DNA of 64,000 bases from Pseudomonas putida W15Oct28 (GCF_000708715.2 NZ_JENB01000005.1:1-64000), one strand, 5' to 3'; positions 1 to 10,922 are shown, counted from the stretch's first letter. Notes: a model not told the origin generated them from the letters alone. Program-made: numbers and translations.

Positions 1-108
1 CCGCCCACCCTTGCCCAAACCCCCGTCCCCACGGTGTTATAGCCGCCATTGCCGTGTGCAAGAGCCCGTCCACAGAGCCGGGCTGACAAAACAACAAATG
101 GAGGCGCC

Positions 109-279
109 ATGTACGCCGATCACTTCGCCTTTCAAGGCCCACACCACAGGATCGCTGCGTTTTTTCCGGATGGAAGGACGCAACGCGTTGACGCCTGCGC
201 GTTTGCAGGGGTATACAGTGCGCCGCGTTTTACCTGTGACCCTCTTGCGTACCGCGCACTCTTGATCACGCCTGGTTGA
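109..279 (+). CDS. Possible 56-aa small protein or leader peptide
   Basis: An ATG at 109 is preceded six bases upstream by GGAGG (about 99-104). The 56-residue frame ends with TGA at 277-279. Nine of its residues are Phe or Tyr, and it lies 122 bases upstream of an aromatic amino acid permease, so a leader-peptide role is conceivable. Aromatic codons are spread out rather than clustered, and no attenuator hairpin is obvious downstream. I recognise no family, and it could be a chance reading frame. Confidence 0.22.
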   Translation: MYADHFAFQGPHHRIAAFFPDGRTQRVDACAFAGVYSAPRFTCDPLAYRALLITPG

Positions 280-373
280 CCCGCCTCGGCGGCACCTGAG
301 GTCAAGAAACCCAAGGTAACCACCTTGCCCATTCCGCTGCGCCACGAGCGCGGTGGGTCCGATTCCGTCACAG

Positions 374-384
374 ATAAAAACAAT
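374..384 (+). promoter_or_regulatory. Candidate Hfq/Crc CA motif before aroP
   Basis: The A-rich stretch ATAAAAACAATG matches the AANAANAA type of site bound by Hfq with Crc in pseudomonads. It lies directly upstream of the Shine-Dalgarno sequence of the permease, where binding would block translation. The match is by eye only, but amino acid permeases are known targets of catabolite repression in P. putida. Confidence 0.4.
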
Positions 385-400
385 GCAGGTGACTTCGTTC

Positions 401-1819
401 ATGAGTGGACAAAACATGCATTCAGGCGAGCTCAAGCGGGGCCTGAAGAACCGCCATATCCAGTTGATCGCCCTTGGTGGTGCGATTGGTACCGGCCTGT
501 TCCTCGGCTCGGCAGGCGTGATGAAATCCGCCGGCCCGTCAATGATCCTTGGCTACGCGATTTGCGGCTTCATCGCCTTCATGATCATGCGCCAGCTTGG
601 CGAAATGATTGTCGAAGAGCCTGTGGCCGGCTCGTTCAGCCACTTTGCCCACAATTACTGGGGTGGTTTCGCCGGCTTCCTGTCGGGCTGGAACTGCTGG
701 GTGCTGTACATCCTGGTGGGCATGTCGGAGCTTTCGGCGGTCGGCAAGTATGTTCACTACTGGTGGCCGGAGATCCCTACCTGGGTCACGGCGGCGGCGT
801 TCTTCGTGCTGATCAACGCCATCAACCTGATGAACGTGAAGTTCTTCGGTGAAGCCGAGTTCTGGTTTGCCATCATCAAGGTCGTGGCCATTGTCAGCAT
901 GATCGGCCTGGGTGCCTACCTGCTCACCAGCGGCAGCGGTGGCCCAGATGCCACCATCGCCAACCTGTGGTCGCATGGCGGCTTCTTCCCGAACGGTGTC
1001 AGCGGGCTGGTAATGGCCCTGGCGTTCATCATGTTCTCCTTCGGTGGCCTGGAAATGCTCGGTTTCACCGCTGCCGAGGCCGACAAGCCGAAGACCGTGA
1101 TCCCGAAGGCGATCAACCAGGTCATCTACCGCATCCTGATCTTCTATGTCGGTGCCCTGGTGGTGCTGCTGTCGCTCACCCCGTGGGACAACCTGGTGGC
1201 CAGCATCGATGCCTCGGGTGGCAGCTACGGCAGCAGCCCGTTCGTGCAGGTGTTCTCGCTGCTGGGCAGTGACGTGGCCGCCCACCTGCTGAACTTCGTG
1301 GTACTGACCGCCGCGCTGTCGGTGTACAACAGCGGCACCTACTGCAATGCCCGCATGCTGCTGGGCATGGCCGAGCAGGGTGATGCCCCGGCGTCGCTGG
1401 CTAAAGTCGACAAGCGTGGCGTGCCAGTGCGTGCGATCCTGGTGTCGGCTGCCGTTACCTTTGTCGCCGTGCTGCTCAACTACCTGATGCCGCAGAACGC
1501 CCTGGAGCTGCTGATGTCGCTGGTAGTGGCTACCCTGGTGATCAACTGGGCGATGATCAGCTACTCGCACCTGAAGTTCCGTCAGCACCTGGACCGTACT
1601 GGCCAGAAGCCGCTGTTCAAGGCGCTGTGGTACCCCTACGGTAACTACGTGGTGCTGGCCTTCGTGGTGCTGATTCTGGGCATCATGCTGATGATCCCGG
1701 GCATTCAGGTTTCGGTGTATGCAATTCCGTTCTGGCTGTTCGGTATGTTCGTGATCTACATGGTCAAGCCGCGCCGCAGGATGAATGCTGGCGGGGCTGC
1801 GGGTACCGTAGCCAAGTAG
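401..1819 (+). CDS. aroP: Aromatic amino acid permease, APC superfamily (AroP type)
   Basis: This is a 472-residue inner-membrane proton symporter of the amino acid transporter family, with about twelve hydrophobic segments. The conserved GGAIGTGLF motif of TM1 is at about residues 26-34, and the sequence closely matches Pseudomonas AroP proteins that import Phe, Tyr and Trp. The ATG at 401 is chosen because AGGTGA lies at 387-392 and homologues begin MSGQN. An in-frame ATG at 383 and another at 416 are alternatives. The location near phhA-phhR, which degrade Phe to Tyr, supports an aromatic substrate, but exact specificity is inferred. A rho-independent terminator follows at 1839-1876. Confidence 0.9.
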   Translation: MSGQNMHSGELKRGLKNRHIQLIALGGAIGTGLFLGSAGVMKSAGPSMILGYAICGFIAFMIMRQLGEMIVEEPVAGSFSHFAHNYWGGFAGFLSGWNCWVLYILVGMSELSAVGKYVHYWWPEIPTWVTAAAFFVLINAINLMNVKFFGEAEFWFAIIKVVAIVSMIGLGAYLLTSGSGGPDATIANLWSHGGFFPNGVSGLVMALAFIMFSFGGLEMLGFTAAEADKPKTVIPKAINQVIYRILIFYVGALVVLLSLTPWDNLVASIDASGGSYGSSPFVQVFSLLGSDVAAHLLNFVVLTAALSVYNSGTYCNARMLLGMAEQGDAPASLAKVDKRGVPVRAILVSAAVTFVAVLLNYLMPQNALELLMSLVVATLVINWAMISYSHLKFRQHLDRTGQKPLFKALWYPYGNYVVLAFVVLILGIMLMIPGIQVSVYAIPFWLFGMFVIYMVKPRRRMNAGGAAGTVAK

Positions 1820-1838
1820 GCAACCCAACGCAGTATGC

Positions 1839-1876
1839 AAAAACCCCAAGCCAGGTGACCGGCTTGGGGTTTTTTA
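1839..1876. terminator. Bidirectional rho-independent terminator after aroP
   Basis: A run of A, then CCCCAAGCC, a short loop, GGCTTGGGG and a run of T form a strong hairpin with flanking A and T tracts. It can stop transcription from aroP and, in the other orientation, from the opposite strand. Confidence 0.85.
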
Positions 1877-1880
1877 TTGC

Positions 1881-1990
1881 CTGTGCCGGCCTCTTCGCGG
1901 GTAAACCCGCTCCCACAGGTACGGCGCAACATTCGAATCCTGTGCTGACCCTGTGGGAGCGGGTTTACCCGCGAAGGGGCCGGCACGGGC
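1881..1990. repeat. Pair of inverted REP elements (GCGGG-type)
   Basis: Two inverted copies of the P. putida REP palindrome, each containing a CGCGGGTAAACCCGC core followed by TCCCACAG, face each other across about 30 bases. They lie between the convergent ends of aroP and the LysR gene. Confidence 0.85.
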
Positions 1991-2000
1991 AACGTATCCT

Positions 2001-2885
2001 TCAGATCTGTTCCAGCAACCAGCTCCTGAATGCCCGTAACGACGGCAAGGCCTCATTCCTGGGCGGGTAGATCAGGTAGTAACTCCGCTGGCTGGCAAAT
2101 GCCACCCCCGGGCTGTACAGCTCTGCCTTGGCCAGTTCCTCCTCCACAAGAATACGCGGCACCAGCCCGATACCAATCCCGGCCCGTACCGCCTGAATCA
2201 AGTGCGAGGTCAGTTCGAAGCTCGGCCCCAGGCGCATCGACCGGTGCGGCAGGCCATGGTGTGAAAACCACTCGCCCCAGGCGTGCGGGTTGTTGGCCAC
2301 ATTCAACAGCACCTCTTCACTGATCCTTGCCGGGCTCCAGCCTTGGCTATCCGCACCGGCCTCCGGCGGCAGGATTACCACCAGTTCCTCGGCATGCAGG
2401 CGATGGCAGATCAGCCCCGGCAGGTCGTGGCTGGCCACGCCGATGGCGGCATCGATTTCGCTGGTGTCGAAGTTGATGGCTTCGATGCGCGAATGAATGT
2501 GCACCAGCATGCCCGGGTGCGCGTCGTAGAACGCATGCAGCCTTGGCAGCAGCCATTTCGAGCCAAAGGTGGGCAGGGTGGCCAGGCGCAAGGTGCCCAC
2601 ACCCGACTGGTAGGCCAACGCCTGCAGGGTGGCGCTGCGGATGCGCCCCAATGCCTCGCTGAGCTCGCGCTGATACAGGCGGCCGACATCGGTCAGCTGC
2701 ACCTGGCGGCCCTCGCGGCGGAACAGGGTCAGGCCCAGTTGCTGTTCCAGCGCCTGCACCTGGCGGCTGACCGCGCTCTGGGTCAGTGACAGTTCGGCAG
2801 CGGCGCGGGTGTAGCTTTCATGCCGGGCGGCGGCCTCGAATGCCAGCAGCAGCGACATGGACGGTGTCAGGTGGCGGTAATTCAT
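2001..2885 (-). CDS. LysR-family transcriptional regulator
   Basis: This 294-residue protein has a winged helix-turn-helix at about residues 8-65 (motif AAAELSLTQSAVSRQVQ) and a periplasmic-binding-like effector domain in the rest. It resembles the GcvA-like branch of the LysR family. It is divergent from the large FAD/Fe-S dehydrogenase at 3037, with 151 bases between the starts, so it probably controls that gene and itself. The ATG at 2883-2885 is the natural start for the family. The inducer cannot be read from the sequence. Confidence 0.88.
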   Translation of the reverse strand: MNYRHLTPSMSLLLAFEAAARHESYTRAAAELSLTQSAVSRQVQALEQQLGLTLFRREGRQVQLTDVGRLYQRELSEALGRIRSATLQALAYQSGVGTLRLATLPTFGSKWLLPRLHAFYDAHPGMLVHIHSRIEAINFDTSEIDAAIGVASHDLPGLICHRLHAEELVVILPPEAGADSQGWSPARISEEVLLNVANNPHAWGEWFSHHGLPHRSMRLGPSFELTSHLIQAVRAGIGIGLVPRILVEEELAKAELYSPGVAFASQRSYYLIYPPRNEALPSLRAFRSWLLEQI

Positions 2886-3036
2886 TCATAAAAGTCATTG
2901 ATAGCGGCAGGATTATCCGTTTGCCCCTGAGGCGAAACTACAGGAACATTGGCCTATACGTCACCCCCGCATGGCAACACCTATGCCGGGGATACAGGAA
3001 TCCGTGAATTAGCCAATATCAAGAGGCCATCCTTCG

Positions 3037-6000
3037 ATGATCGCCCAGCTGCCGACCGTTGCACCGAGCGCCAACTACCCCGAATTCCTCGAAGCCCTGC
3101 GCAACAGCGGCTTCCGTGGCCAGATCAGTGCCGACTACGGCACCCGTACCGTGCTGGCCACCGATAACTCGATTTACCAGCGCCTGCCCCAGGCCGCTGT
3201 GTTCCCGCTGGACGCCGACGACGTGGCGCGGGTTGCCACGCTGATGGGCGAGGCGCGCTTCCAGGACGTCAAGCTGACCCCGCGCGGCGGTGGCACCGGC
3301 ACCAACGGCCAGTCGTTGACCGACGGCATCGTCGTCGACCTGTCGCGGCACATGAACAAGATCCTCGAAATCAACGTCGAGGAGCGCTGGGTGCGGGTGC
3401 AGGCCGGTACGGTCAAGGACCAGCTCAATGCCGCGCTCAAGCCGCACGGCCTGTTCTTCGCCCCCGAGCTGTCCACCTCCAACCGCGCCACCGTCGGCGG
3501 CATGATCAACACCGACGCCAGCGGCCAGGGCAGTTGCACCTATGGCAAGACCCGCGACCATGTACTGGAGCTGCACAGCGTGCTGCTCGGTGGCGAGCGC
3601 CTGCACAGCCTGCCGATCGACGATGCCGCACTGGAGCAGGCCTGCGCCGCGCCCGGCCGGGTCGGCGAGGTGTACCGCATGGCCCGCGAGATTCAGGAAA
3701 CCCAGGCGGAGCTGATCGAAACCACCTTCCCCAAGCTCAACCGTTGCCTGACCGGCTACGACCTGGCGCACCTGCGCGACGAGCAGGGCCGTTTCAACCT
3801 CAACAGCGTGCTGTGTGGCGCCGAAGGCTCGCTGGGTTACGTGGTCGAAGCCAAGCTCAACGTGCTGCCCATCCCCAAGTACGCGGTGCTGGTCAACGTG
3901 CGCTACACCAGCTTCATGGATGCCTTGCGCGACGCCAATGCGCTGATGGCGCATAAGCCGCTGTCGATCGAGACCGTCGACTCCAGGGTGTTGATGCTGG
4001 CGATGAAAGACATCGTCTGGCACAGCGTTGCCGAGTACTTCCCGGCCGACCCCGAGCGCCCCACCCTGGGCATCAACCTGGTGGAGTTCTGTGGCGACGA
4101 GCCGGCCGAGGTCAACGCCCGGGTGCAGGCTTTTGTCGAACACTTGCAGGCGGACACCAGCGTCGAGCGCCTGGGGCATACCCTGGCCGAAGGCGCCGAG
4201 GCGGTCACCCGTGTCTATGTCATGCGCAAGCGCTCGGTGGGCTTGCTGGGTAACGTCGAGGGCGAGGTGCGCCCGCAGCCGTTTGTCGAAGACACCGCGG
4301 TACCGCCGGAGCAGTTGGCCGACTACATCGCCGACTTCCGCGCGCTGCTCGATGGCTACGGCCTGACCTACGGCATGTTCGGCCACGTCGATGCCGGCGT
4401 GCTGCACGTGCGCCCGGCACTGGACATGAAAGACCCCGCGCAGGCTGCGCTGGTGAAGCCGATTTCCGATGCGGTGGCGGCGCTGACCAAAAGCTACGGC
4501 GGTTTGCTGTGGGGCGAGCACGGCAAAGGCCTGCGCTCTGAGTATGTGCCGGAGTACTTCGGCGAGCTGTACCCGGCGCTGCAGCGCCTGAAGGGCGCCT
4601 TTGACCCGCACAACCAGCTCAACCCGGGCAAGATCTGCACCCCGCCGGGCAGCGTCGAGGGCTTGACCCCGGTTGATGGCGTGACCCTGCGCGGCGACCT
4701 GGACCGTACCATCGACGAGCGCGTGTGGCAGGACTTCCCCAGCGCCGTGCACTGCAACGGCAACGGCGCCTGCTACAACTACGACCCCAACGACGCCATG
4801 TGCCCGTCGTGGAAGGCCACCCGCGAACGCCAGCATTCGCCCAAGGGCCGTGCTTCGCTGATGCGCGAATGGCTGCGCCTGCAGGGCGAGGCGAACATCG
4901 ACGTGCTGGCCGCGGCGCGCAACAAGGTGTCGTGGCTCAAGGGCCTGCCGGCGCGCCTGCGCAACAACCGCGAACGCAGCCAGGGGCAGGAAGATTTTTC
5001 CCATGAAGTGTACGACGCCATGGCCGGTTGCCTGGCGTGCAAGTCGTGCGCCGGGCAGTGCCCGATCAAGGTCAACGTGCCGGACTTCCGTTCACGCTTC
5101 CTTGAGTTGTACCACGGCCGCTACCAGCGCCCGCTGCGTGACTACCTGATCGGCTCGCTGGAATTCAGCATTCCGTACCTGGCCCACGCGCCAGGGCTTT
5201 ACAACGCGGTGATGGGCTCGAAGTGGGTGACCAGGCTGCTGGCCGACAAGATCGGCATGGTGGACAGCCCGCTGATCAGCCGTTTCAACTTCCAGGCTAC
5301 CCTGACCCGCTGTCGCGTTGGCGTGGCCAGCGTGCCGGCCCTGCGTGAACTGACCCCGGCCCAGCGCGAACGCAGCATCGTGCTGGTGCAGGACGCCTTT
5401 ACCCGCTACTTCGAAACGCCGCTGCTGTCGGCCTTCATCGACCTGGCACACCGCCTTGGTCATCGGGTGTACCTGGCGCCGTACAGCGCCAACGGCAAGC
5501 CGCTGCATGTGCAGGGCTTCCTCGGTGCATTCGCCAAGGCGGCAATCCGCAACGCCACCCAGCTCAAGGCCCTGGCCGACTGTGGCGTGCCGCTGGTGGG
5601 CCTGGACCCGGCGATGACCCTGGTGTATCGCCAGGAATACCAGAAAGTGCCGGGGCTGGAAGATTGCCCGAAGGTGCTGTTGCCGCAGGAGTGGCTGATG
5701 GATGTGCTGCCCGAGCAGGCACCGACCGCGCCGGGCAACTTCCGCCTGATGGCGCATTGCACCGAGAAGACCAACGTGCCAGCCAGCACCCGGCAGTGGG
5801 AGCAGGTGTTTGAGCGTTTGGGCCTGAAGCTGGTGACCGAGGCGACGGGGTGCTGCGGTATGTCCGGTACCTACGGGCACGAGGCGCGTAACCAGGAAAC
5901 ATCGCGGACCATCTTCGAGCAGAGCTGGGCGACCAAGCTGGACAAGGAAGGGGAGCCGCTGGCGACGGGCTACTCGTGCCGTAGCCAGGTCAAGCGCATG

Positions 6001-6057
6001 ACCGAGCGCAAGATGCGCCACCCGCTGGAAGTGGTGTTGCAGTACGCCCAGCGCTAG
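3037..6057 (+). CDS. ydiJ: FAD-linked oxidase / 4Fe-4S protein, D-2-hydroxyglutarate dehydrogenase (YdiJ type)
   Basis: This 1006-residue protein matches the length of E. coli YdiJ (about 1018). Domains in order are an FAD-binding PCMH fold at about residues 50-280 (RGGGTGTNGQ and TVGGMINTDASG motifs), the FAD-oxidase C-terminal domain to about 530, and a cysteine segment near 571-591. A ferredoxin-like motif CLACKSCAGQCP follows near 665-676, and a CCG heterodisulfide-reductase-like domain lies near 937. The family oxidises D-2-hydroxyacids, chiefly D-2-hydroxyglutarate, passing electrons to the respiratory chain. The exact substrate here is inferred. It is transcribed away from the LysR gene and ends at a REP pair. 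Confidence 0.87.
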   Translation: MIAQLPTVAPSANYPEFLEALRNSGFRGQISADYGTRTVLATDNSIYQRLPQAAVFPLDADDVARVATLMGEARFQDVKLTPRGGGTGTNGQSLTDGIVVDLSRHMNKILEINVEERWVRVQAGTVKDQLNAALKPHGLFFAPELSTSNRATVGGMINTDASGQGSCTYGKTRDHVLELHSVLLGGERLHSLPIDDAALEQACAAPGRVGEVYRMAREIQETQAELIETTFPKLNRCLTGYDLAHLRDEQGRFNLNSVLCGAEGSLGYVVEAKLNVLPIPKYAVLVNVRYTSFMDALRDANALMAHKPLSIETVDSRVLMLAMKDIVWHSVAEYFPADPERPTLGINLVEFCGDEPAEVNARVQAFVEHLQADTSVERLGHTLAEGAEAVTRVYVMRKRSVGLLGNVEGEVRPQPFVEDTAVPPEQLADYIADFRALLDGYGLTYGMFGHVDAGVLHVRPALDMKDPAQAALVKPISDAVAALTKSYGGLLWGEHGKGLRSEYVPEYFGELYPALQRLKGAFDPHNQLNPGKICTPPGSVEGLTPVDGVTLRGDLDRTIDERVWQDFPSAVHCNGNGACYNYDPNDAMCPSWKATRERQHSPKGRASLMREWLRLQGEANIDVLAAARNKVSWLKGLPARLRNNRERSQGQEDFSHEVYDAMAGCLACKSCAGQCPIKVNVPDFRSRFLELYHGRYQRPLRDYLIGSLEFSIPYLAHAPGLYNAVMGSKWVTRLLADKIGMVDSPLISRFNFQATLTRCRVGVASVPALRELTPAQRERSIVLVQDAFTRYFETPLLSAFIDLAHRLGHRVYLAPYSANGKPLHVQGFLGAFAKAAIRNATQLKALADCGVPLVGLDPAMTLVYRQEYQKVPGLEDCPKVLLPQEWLMDVLPEQAPTAPGNFRLMAHCTEKTNVPASTRQWEQVFERLGLKLVTEATGCCGMSGTYGHEARNQETSRTIFEQSWATKLDKEGEPLATGYSCRSQVKRMTERKMRHPLEVVLQYAQR

Positions 6058-6071
6058 GTTTAAAGGCCTGG

Positions 6072-6175
6072 GGGCTGCTTTGCAGCCCATCGCCGGCAAG
6101 CCAGCTCCCACAGGATCACCACAGGCCTGAACATTGTGGTGAGCCTGTGGGAGCTGGCTTGCCGGCGATAGGGCC
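6072..6175. repeat. Pair of inverted REP elements (GCCGGCAAGCCAGC variant)
   Basis: Two inverted copies of a REP variant with core CGCCGGCAAGCCAGCTCCCACAG face each other between the convergent ydiJ and MFS genes. The core differs from the GCGGG and GCGAC families seen elsewhere in the window. Confidence 0.8.
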
Positions 6176-6194
6176 AGTGCAGGCACTGCAAGGG

Positions 6195-7394
6195 TCAGGG
6201 TTCTTGTACCCGATCTCTATGCCGCCGCGCCTGCCGGTACAGGTACAAGCTCAGCACCAGCCCGCAAGCCGCGGCAGCCGCCGCGAACAGAAACATCGAA
6301 GCAAACCCGAACCCCGCCGCCACCGCGCCCACCAGTGGCCCGGTCACCCCCAGTGACAAATCGATGAACAGCGAATACGCCCCCACCGCCGCGCCGCGGT
6401 TGGCCGCCGACACCTGGTTCACCGCCTCCACGCCCAGCGCCGGGAACACCAGCGAGAAGCCAAACCCGCTCAGTGCTGCACCCGCCAATGCCAGTTCGGC
6501 GCTGGGGGCCAGCCACAGCATCAGCAGCCCGAGTGTTTCCACCGACAGGCAGGCAATCGCCACCCTGAACCCGCCAATCCGGTTGATCAGGTTGCCGAAC
6601 AGCAACCGCGCACTGATGAAGCTGGCGCCGAACAGGCTCAGGGTCAACGCCGCATCGGCCCAGCCACGGCTGGCGTAGTACAAGGTGATGAAGGTGGCGA
6701 TGGTGCCAAAGCCGATCGAACCCAGGGCCAGCCCCGAACCGTGCGGGAACACCTTGCCCAGCACCCGCAGGAACGGCAGGCGTACACCGCTGACGATGGG
6801 CGCGGCCTGCTTGGGCCAGGCCAGCAGCAGGCCGAGCACGCACAGCAGGATGATGCTCACGCCCATGCTCCACAGCCCCAGGCCTTTGACCATCAGCACG
6901 CCCAGCGGGGCGCCGATGGCCAGTGCGCCATAGCTGGCGATGCCGTTCCAGGAGATGACTTTGGCGGTGTTTTCGGCGCCCACCCGGCCGATGCCCCAGC
7001 CAATCGCACCCGAGCCCACCAGGCTTTCCGCGCTGCCCAGCACCAGGCGGCCTACCAGCAGGCAGGCCAGGCTCAGCCAGGGCAGGTGGGTGAGGAAGGC
7101 GCAGGCCAGCATGAACACTCCGCTAAGCCCGCAGCCGACCAAGCCATACAGGACGGCTTTCTTGCTGCCATGGTTGTCGATGATGCGGCTGGCGGTGGGG
7201 CGGCTGAGCAAGGTGGCCAGGTACTGCACGCTGATCACCAGGCCGGCGACCACGGCGCTGAAACCCAGATCGTTATGCACATAGCCAGGCAATACGGCCA
7301 GTGGAATGCCGATGTTCAGGTAGCCGATGAAGGTGAAGAGGACGATGGAGACGACTTGCAGGGTAACCGCAAGGGGGCGCGGTGAGTCGGGCAT
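6195..7394 (-). CDS. Major facilitator superfamily transporter (YhhS/YfcJ-like)
   Basis: A 399-residue integral membrane protein with about twelve transmembrane segments. It has an MFS-A-type loop after TM2 ([17 protein letters not shown], about residues 63-79). It resembles the YhhS/YfcJ group of predicted drug or sugar efflux carriers. The start is ATG at 7392-7394. No neighbouring gene defines its substrate. It is convergent with ydiJ across a REP pair. Confidence 0.82.
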   Translation of the reverse strand: MPDSPRPLAVTLQVVSIVLFTFIGYLNIGIPLAVLPGYVHNDLGFSAVVAGLVISVQYLATLLSRPTASRIIDNHGSKKAVLYGLVGCGLSGVFMLACAFLTHLPWLSLACLLVGRLVLGSAESLVGSGAIGWGIGRVGAENTAKVISWNGIASYGALAIGAPLGVLMVKGLGLWSMGVSIILLCVLGLLLAWPKQAAPIVSGVRLPFLRVLGKVFPHGSGLALGSIGFGTIATFITLYYASRGWADAALTLSLFGASFISARLLFGNLINRIGGFRVAIACLSVETLGLLMLWLAPSAELALAGAALSGFGFSLVFPALGVEAVNQVSAANRGAAVGAYSLFIDLSLGVTGPLVGAVAAGFGFASMFLFAAAAAACGLVLSLYLYRQARRHRDRVQEP

Positions 7395-7484
7395 GGGGAC
7401 CTACGTGTGTTCAGGACGGTGTGAAAACGTGATGACGGGGGTAGCCCGCAGGTCAGCCGTTTTCACACAGTCGGGGATGCGCAG

Positions 7485-7613
7485 TTATTCCTGGTCAGCG
7501 CTGGATTGATCGTCACCATCCTGCTCGACGGCAGCTGCCGGTTCAGCATGAACGGTCACGGATGGCTCTTCTGGGTTCAGGCTTGGGAAGGGAAGATTCG
7601 GGATTTCGTGCAT
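7485..7613 (-). CDS. Hypothetical 42-aa acidic small protein
   Basis: The ATG at 7611-7613 is preceded on the minus strand by a good GAGGA Shine-Dalgarno sequence about seven bases away. The product is acidic and Ser/Asp/Glu-rich at its C terminus, with no membrane segment and no recognised domain. Upstream in-frame codons run into a REP element and are not coding. It sits alone between phhB and the MFS gene. Function is unknown and existence is moderately likely. Confidence 0.45.
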   Translation of the reverse strand: MHEIPNLPFPSLNPEEPSVTVHAEPAAAVEQDGDDQSSADQE

Positions 7614-7776
7614 CTCGTCGTTCCTCGCAAGTGTGAGTGAAAAGTCTGCGCCAGGCGCGTTTGGGGCTTCGCAAAGCTGGGGCAGGATACACAAGTCTGG
7701 ATGACAGTTTGGATTTTTTACCGGTCGCTTGTCGGTTTTGCGGGCGAACAGCGCACATTTTTCCTGCAGATAATTA

Positions 7777-7892
7777 GGGCCGCTTCGCGCCCCTTCGCGG
7801 GCTTGCCCGCTCCCACAGGGCCCGCGAAAACCAGGGCCGCGCGCCGTCTTTGTGGGAGCGGGCAAGCCCGCGAAGGGGCGCGAAGCGGCCCC
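7777..7892. repeat. Pair of inverted REP elements (GCGGG-type)
   Basis: Two long inverted arms share GGCCGCTTCGCGCCCCTTCG followed by the CGGGCTTGCCCGCTCCCACA core. The pair lies immediately after the phhB stop and can form a very stable cruciform. It may act as a transcription end for the phhAB operon. Confidence 0.85.
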
Positions 7893-7905
7893 GGATCCTA
7901 AGCGA

Positions 7906-8262
7906 TTACTTACGGCCTTCAGCCGTTTCGGCCACCTTGTCGGTGCGCGCGCACATGATGAAGTCGTTGCGGTGCAGGCCTTTGATCGAGTGGCTCCACC
8001 AGGTGACGGTGACCTTGCCCCACTCGGTCAGCAGCCCTGGGTGGTGGCCTTCGGCCTCGGCGATTTCGCCCACGGCGTTGGTGAACGCCAAGGCGTGCTT
8101 GAAGTTCTTGAACAGGAACACGCGCTCAAGCTCCATGTGGCCGTCACGTACTTCGATGTTCCAGTCCGGGATTTCGCGAATCAGCTCGGCCAGCTCTTCG
8201 TCGGTGACTTTCGGGGCATCGGCGCGGCAGGCTTCGCAATGGGCTTGGTTCAAGGCATTCAT
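7906..8262 (-). CDS. phhB: Pterin-4-alpha-carbinolamine dehydratase
   Basis: This 118-residue enzyme dehydrates 4a-hydroxytetrahydropterin, recycling the tetrahydrobiopterin-type cofactor used by phenylalanine hydroxylase. The family's EGHHP active-site motif is at about residues 71-75, and the conserved [10 protein letters not shown] segment follows. It is encoded 38 bases downstream of phhA in the same operon, the standard Pseudomonas arrangement. In P. aeruginosa PhhB is needed for PhhA function and expression. The start is ATG at 8260-8262. Confidence 0.96.
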   Translation of the reverse strand: MNALNQAHCEACRADAPKVTDEELAELIREIPDWNIEVRDGHMELERVFLFKNFKHALAFTNAVGEIAEAEGHHPGLLTEWGKVTVTWWSHSIKGLHRNDFIMCARTDKVAETAEGRK

Positions 8263-8300
8263 GGGTTTTTTCCGGTTCGAGTTGTTATCGGCAAGGTCGC

Positions 8301-9089
8301 TCAGGCGGCGACCTTGGGTGGAAACTTCGGTGCGTGCAGGCCCAGCTGCATGGCCTTATGGACCATGCCCATGATGTCTTCGTGGGCCAGGTCGAACAGG
8401 CGCTTCATGTTCGGCAGCACGAAATACAGCGGCTGCAGGATGTCGATGCGGTACGGCGTACGCATCGCCTCGATCGGGTCGAAGGCCTGGTGCTCAGGCT
8501 CGCCAGACAGACTGTAGACGGTCTCCTTCGGCGACGAGAGGATGCCGCCGCCATAGATCTTGCGGCCCTGCGGGGTTTCCATCAGGCCAAACTCGATGGT
8601 CATCCAGTACAGGCGCGCCAGGTACACGCGTTGTTCCTTGGTCGCGGCCAGGCCGAGTTTGCCGTAGGTGTGGGTGAACTCGGCGAACCACGGGTTGGTC
8701 AGCAGCGGGCAGTGGCCGAAGATCTCGTGGAAGATGTCGGGCTCTTGCAGGTAGTCCAGCTCTTCCGGGGTGCGGATGAAGGTGGCAACCGGGAAGCGCT
8801 TGCTGGCCAGCAGTTCGAAGAAGGTCTGGAAGGGGATCAGTGCCGGTACCCGGGCAACTTGCCAGCCGGTGGTGGCGCCCAGCACCTTGTTGACCTCGCC
8901 CAGCTGCGGAATACGGTCATGGGGCAGCTTGAGCTGGTCGATGCCGTCCAGGTATTCCTGGCACGCGCGGCCTTCGATTACTTTCAGCTGGCGGGTGATC
9001 AGGGTGTTCCATACCGCATGCTCTTGCTGCGGGTAATCGATAAAACCATGCGCATCGGGCTCGCGTGCCACGTATTGCGTCTGTTTCAT
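8301..9089 (-). CDS. phhA: Phenylalanine 4-monooxygenase (phenylalanine hydroxylase)
   Basis: This 262-residue non-haem iron, pterin-dependent hydroxylase converts phenylalanine to tyrosine in the cytoplasm. The iron ligands are visible as His121 and His126 in HEIFGH and Glu166 in MTIEF, matching the bacterial family exactly. It is a single-domain bacterial form without the regulatory ACT domain of animal enzymes. The ATG at 9087-9089 has a good AGGAGAG ribosome site. It is divergent from phhR, and two TyrR-like boxes lie between them, so it is very likely activated by PhhR with Phe or Tyr. Confidence 0.97.
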   Translation of the reverse strand: MKQTQYVAREPDAHGFIDYPQQEHAVWNTLITRQLKVIEGRACQEYLDGIDQLKLPHDRIPQLGEVNKVLGATTGWQVARVPALIPFQTFFELLASKRFPVATFIRTPEELDYLQEPDIFHEIFGHCPLLTNPWFAEFTHTYGKLGLAATKEQRVYLARLYWMTIEFGLMETPQGRKIYGGGILSSPKETVYSLSGEPEHQAFDPIEAMRTPYRIDILQPLYFVLPNMKRLFDLAHEDIMGMVHKAMQLGLHAPKFPPKVAA

Positions 9090-9208
9090 GAGGCTCTCCT
9101 GGTGAGGGCTTTTCTTGTTATGTGCAGGACATGCCTAAGTAATATCCCCACCCGGGTCGGTTTGCACGATGGATGGCAGGGCTTGCAGTTGCTCGTCACC
9201 CTCACTTT

Positions 9209-9226
9209 CGTAACGATAATTTTACA
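9209..9226. promoter_or_regulatory. TyrR/PhhR-like box 1
   Basis: The minus strand reads TGTAAAATTATCGTTACG, a match to the TyrR-type box TGTAAA-N6-TTTACA with a perfect first half and about three of six matching bases in the second half. It lies between the divergent phhA and phhR genes. Assignment is by consensus only. Confidence 0.55.
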
Positions 9227-9281
9227 AAATCAAGCAGGTGTCGGAAAATCCGAGGCATCTGGCTGATGGTTACGCTGTTTT

Positions 9282-9299
9282 TGTCAGCTTATCTTTACG
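9282..9299. promoter_or_regulatory. TyrR/PhhR-like box 2
   Basis: TGTCAGCTTATCTTTACG matches TGTAAA-N6-TTTACA best in the right half. It is centred 73 bases from box 1, almost exactly seven DNA turns, and lies close to the phhR start. It may serve autoregulation. Confidence 0.5.
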
Positions 9300-9345
9300 A
9301 ATTTTCTGCGCGATGTTGAAAAACATTGGCGCTTCGAGAGCCCTC

Positions 9346-10905
<1,560 letters not shown>

Positions 10906-10922
10906 TTGTTGGGCAACAAGCG

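Larger units (their letters stand above)
1..400. other. Intergenic lead-in to the aromatic amino acid permease
   Basis: There is no convincing large gene here. The stretch holds one short reading frame with a good ribosome binding site at 109-279, listed separately, and an A-rich patch at 374-384 just before the permease start. The window edge may cut off an upstream gene, and nothing near the edge resembles a known coding end. Confidence 0.5.

Noticed and set aside
3019..5004. A 661-codon minus-strand frame across ydiJ
   Set aside because: Shadow frame of the real gene, rich in His, Gln and Arg, without a ribosome site or recognisable motif.
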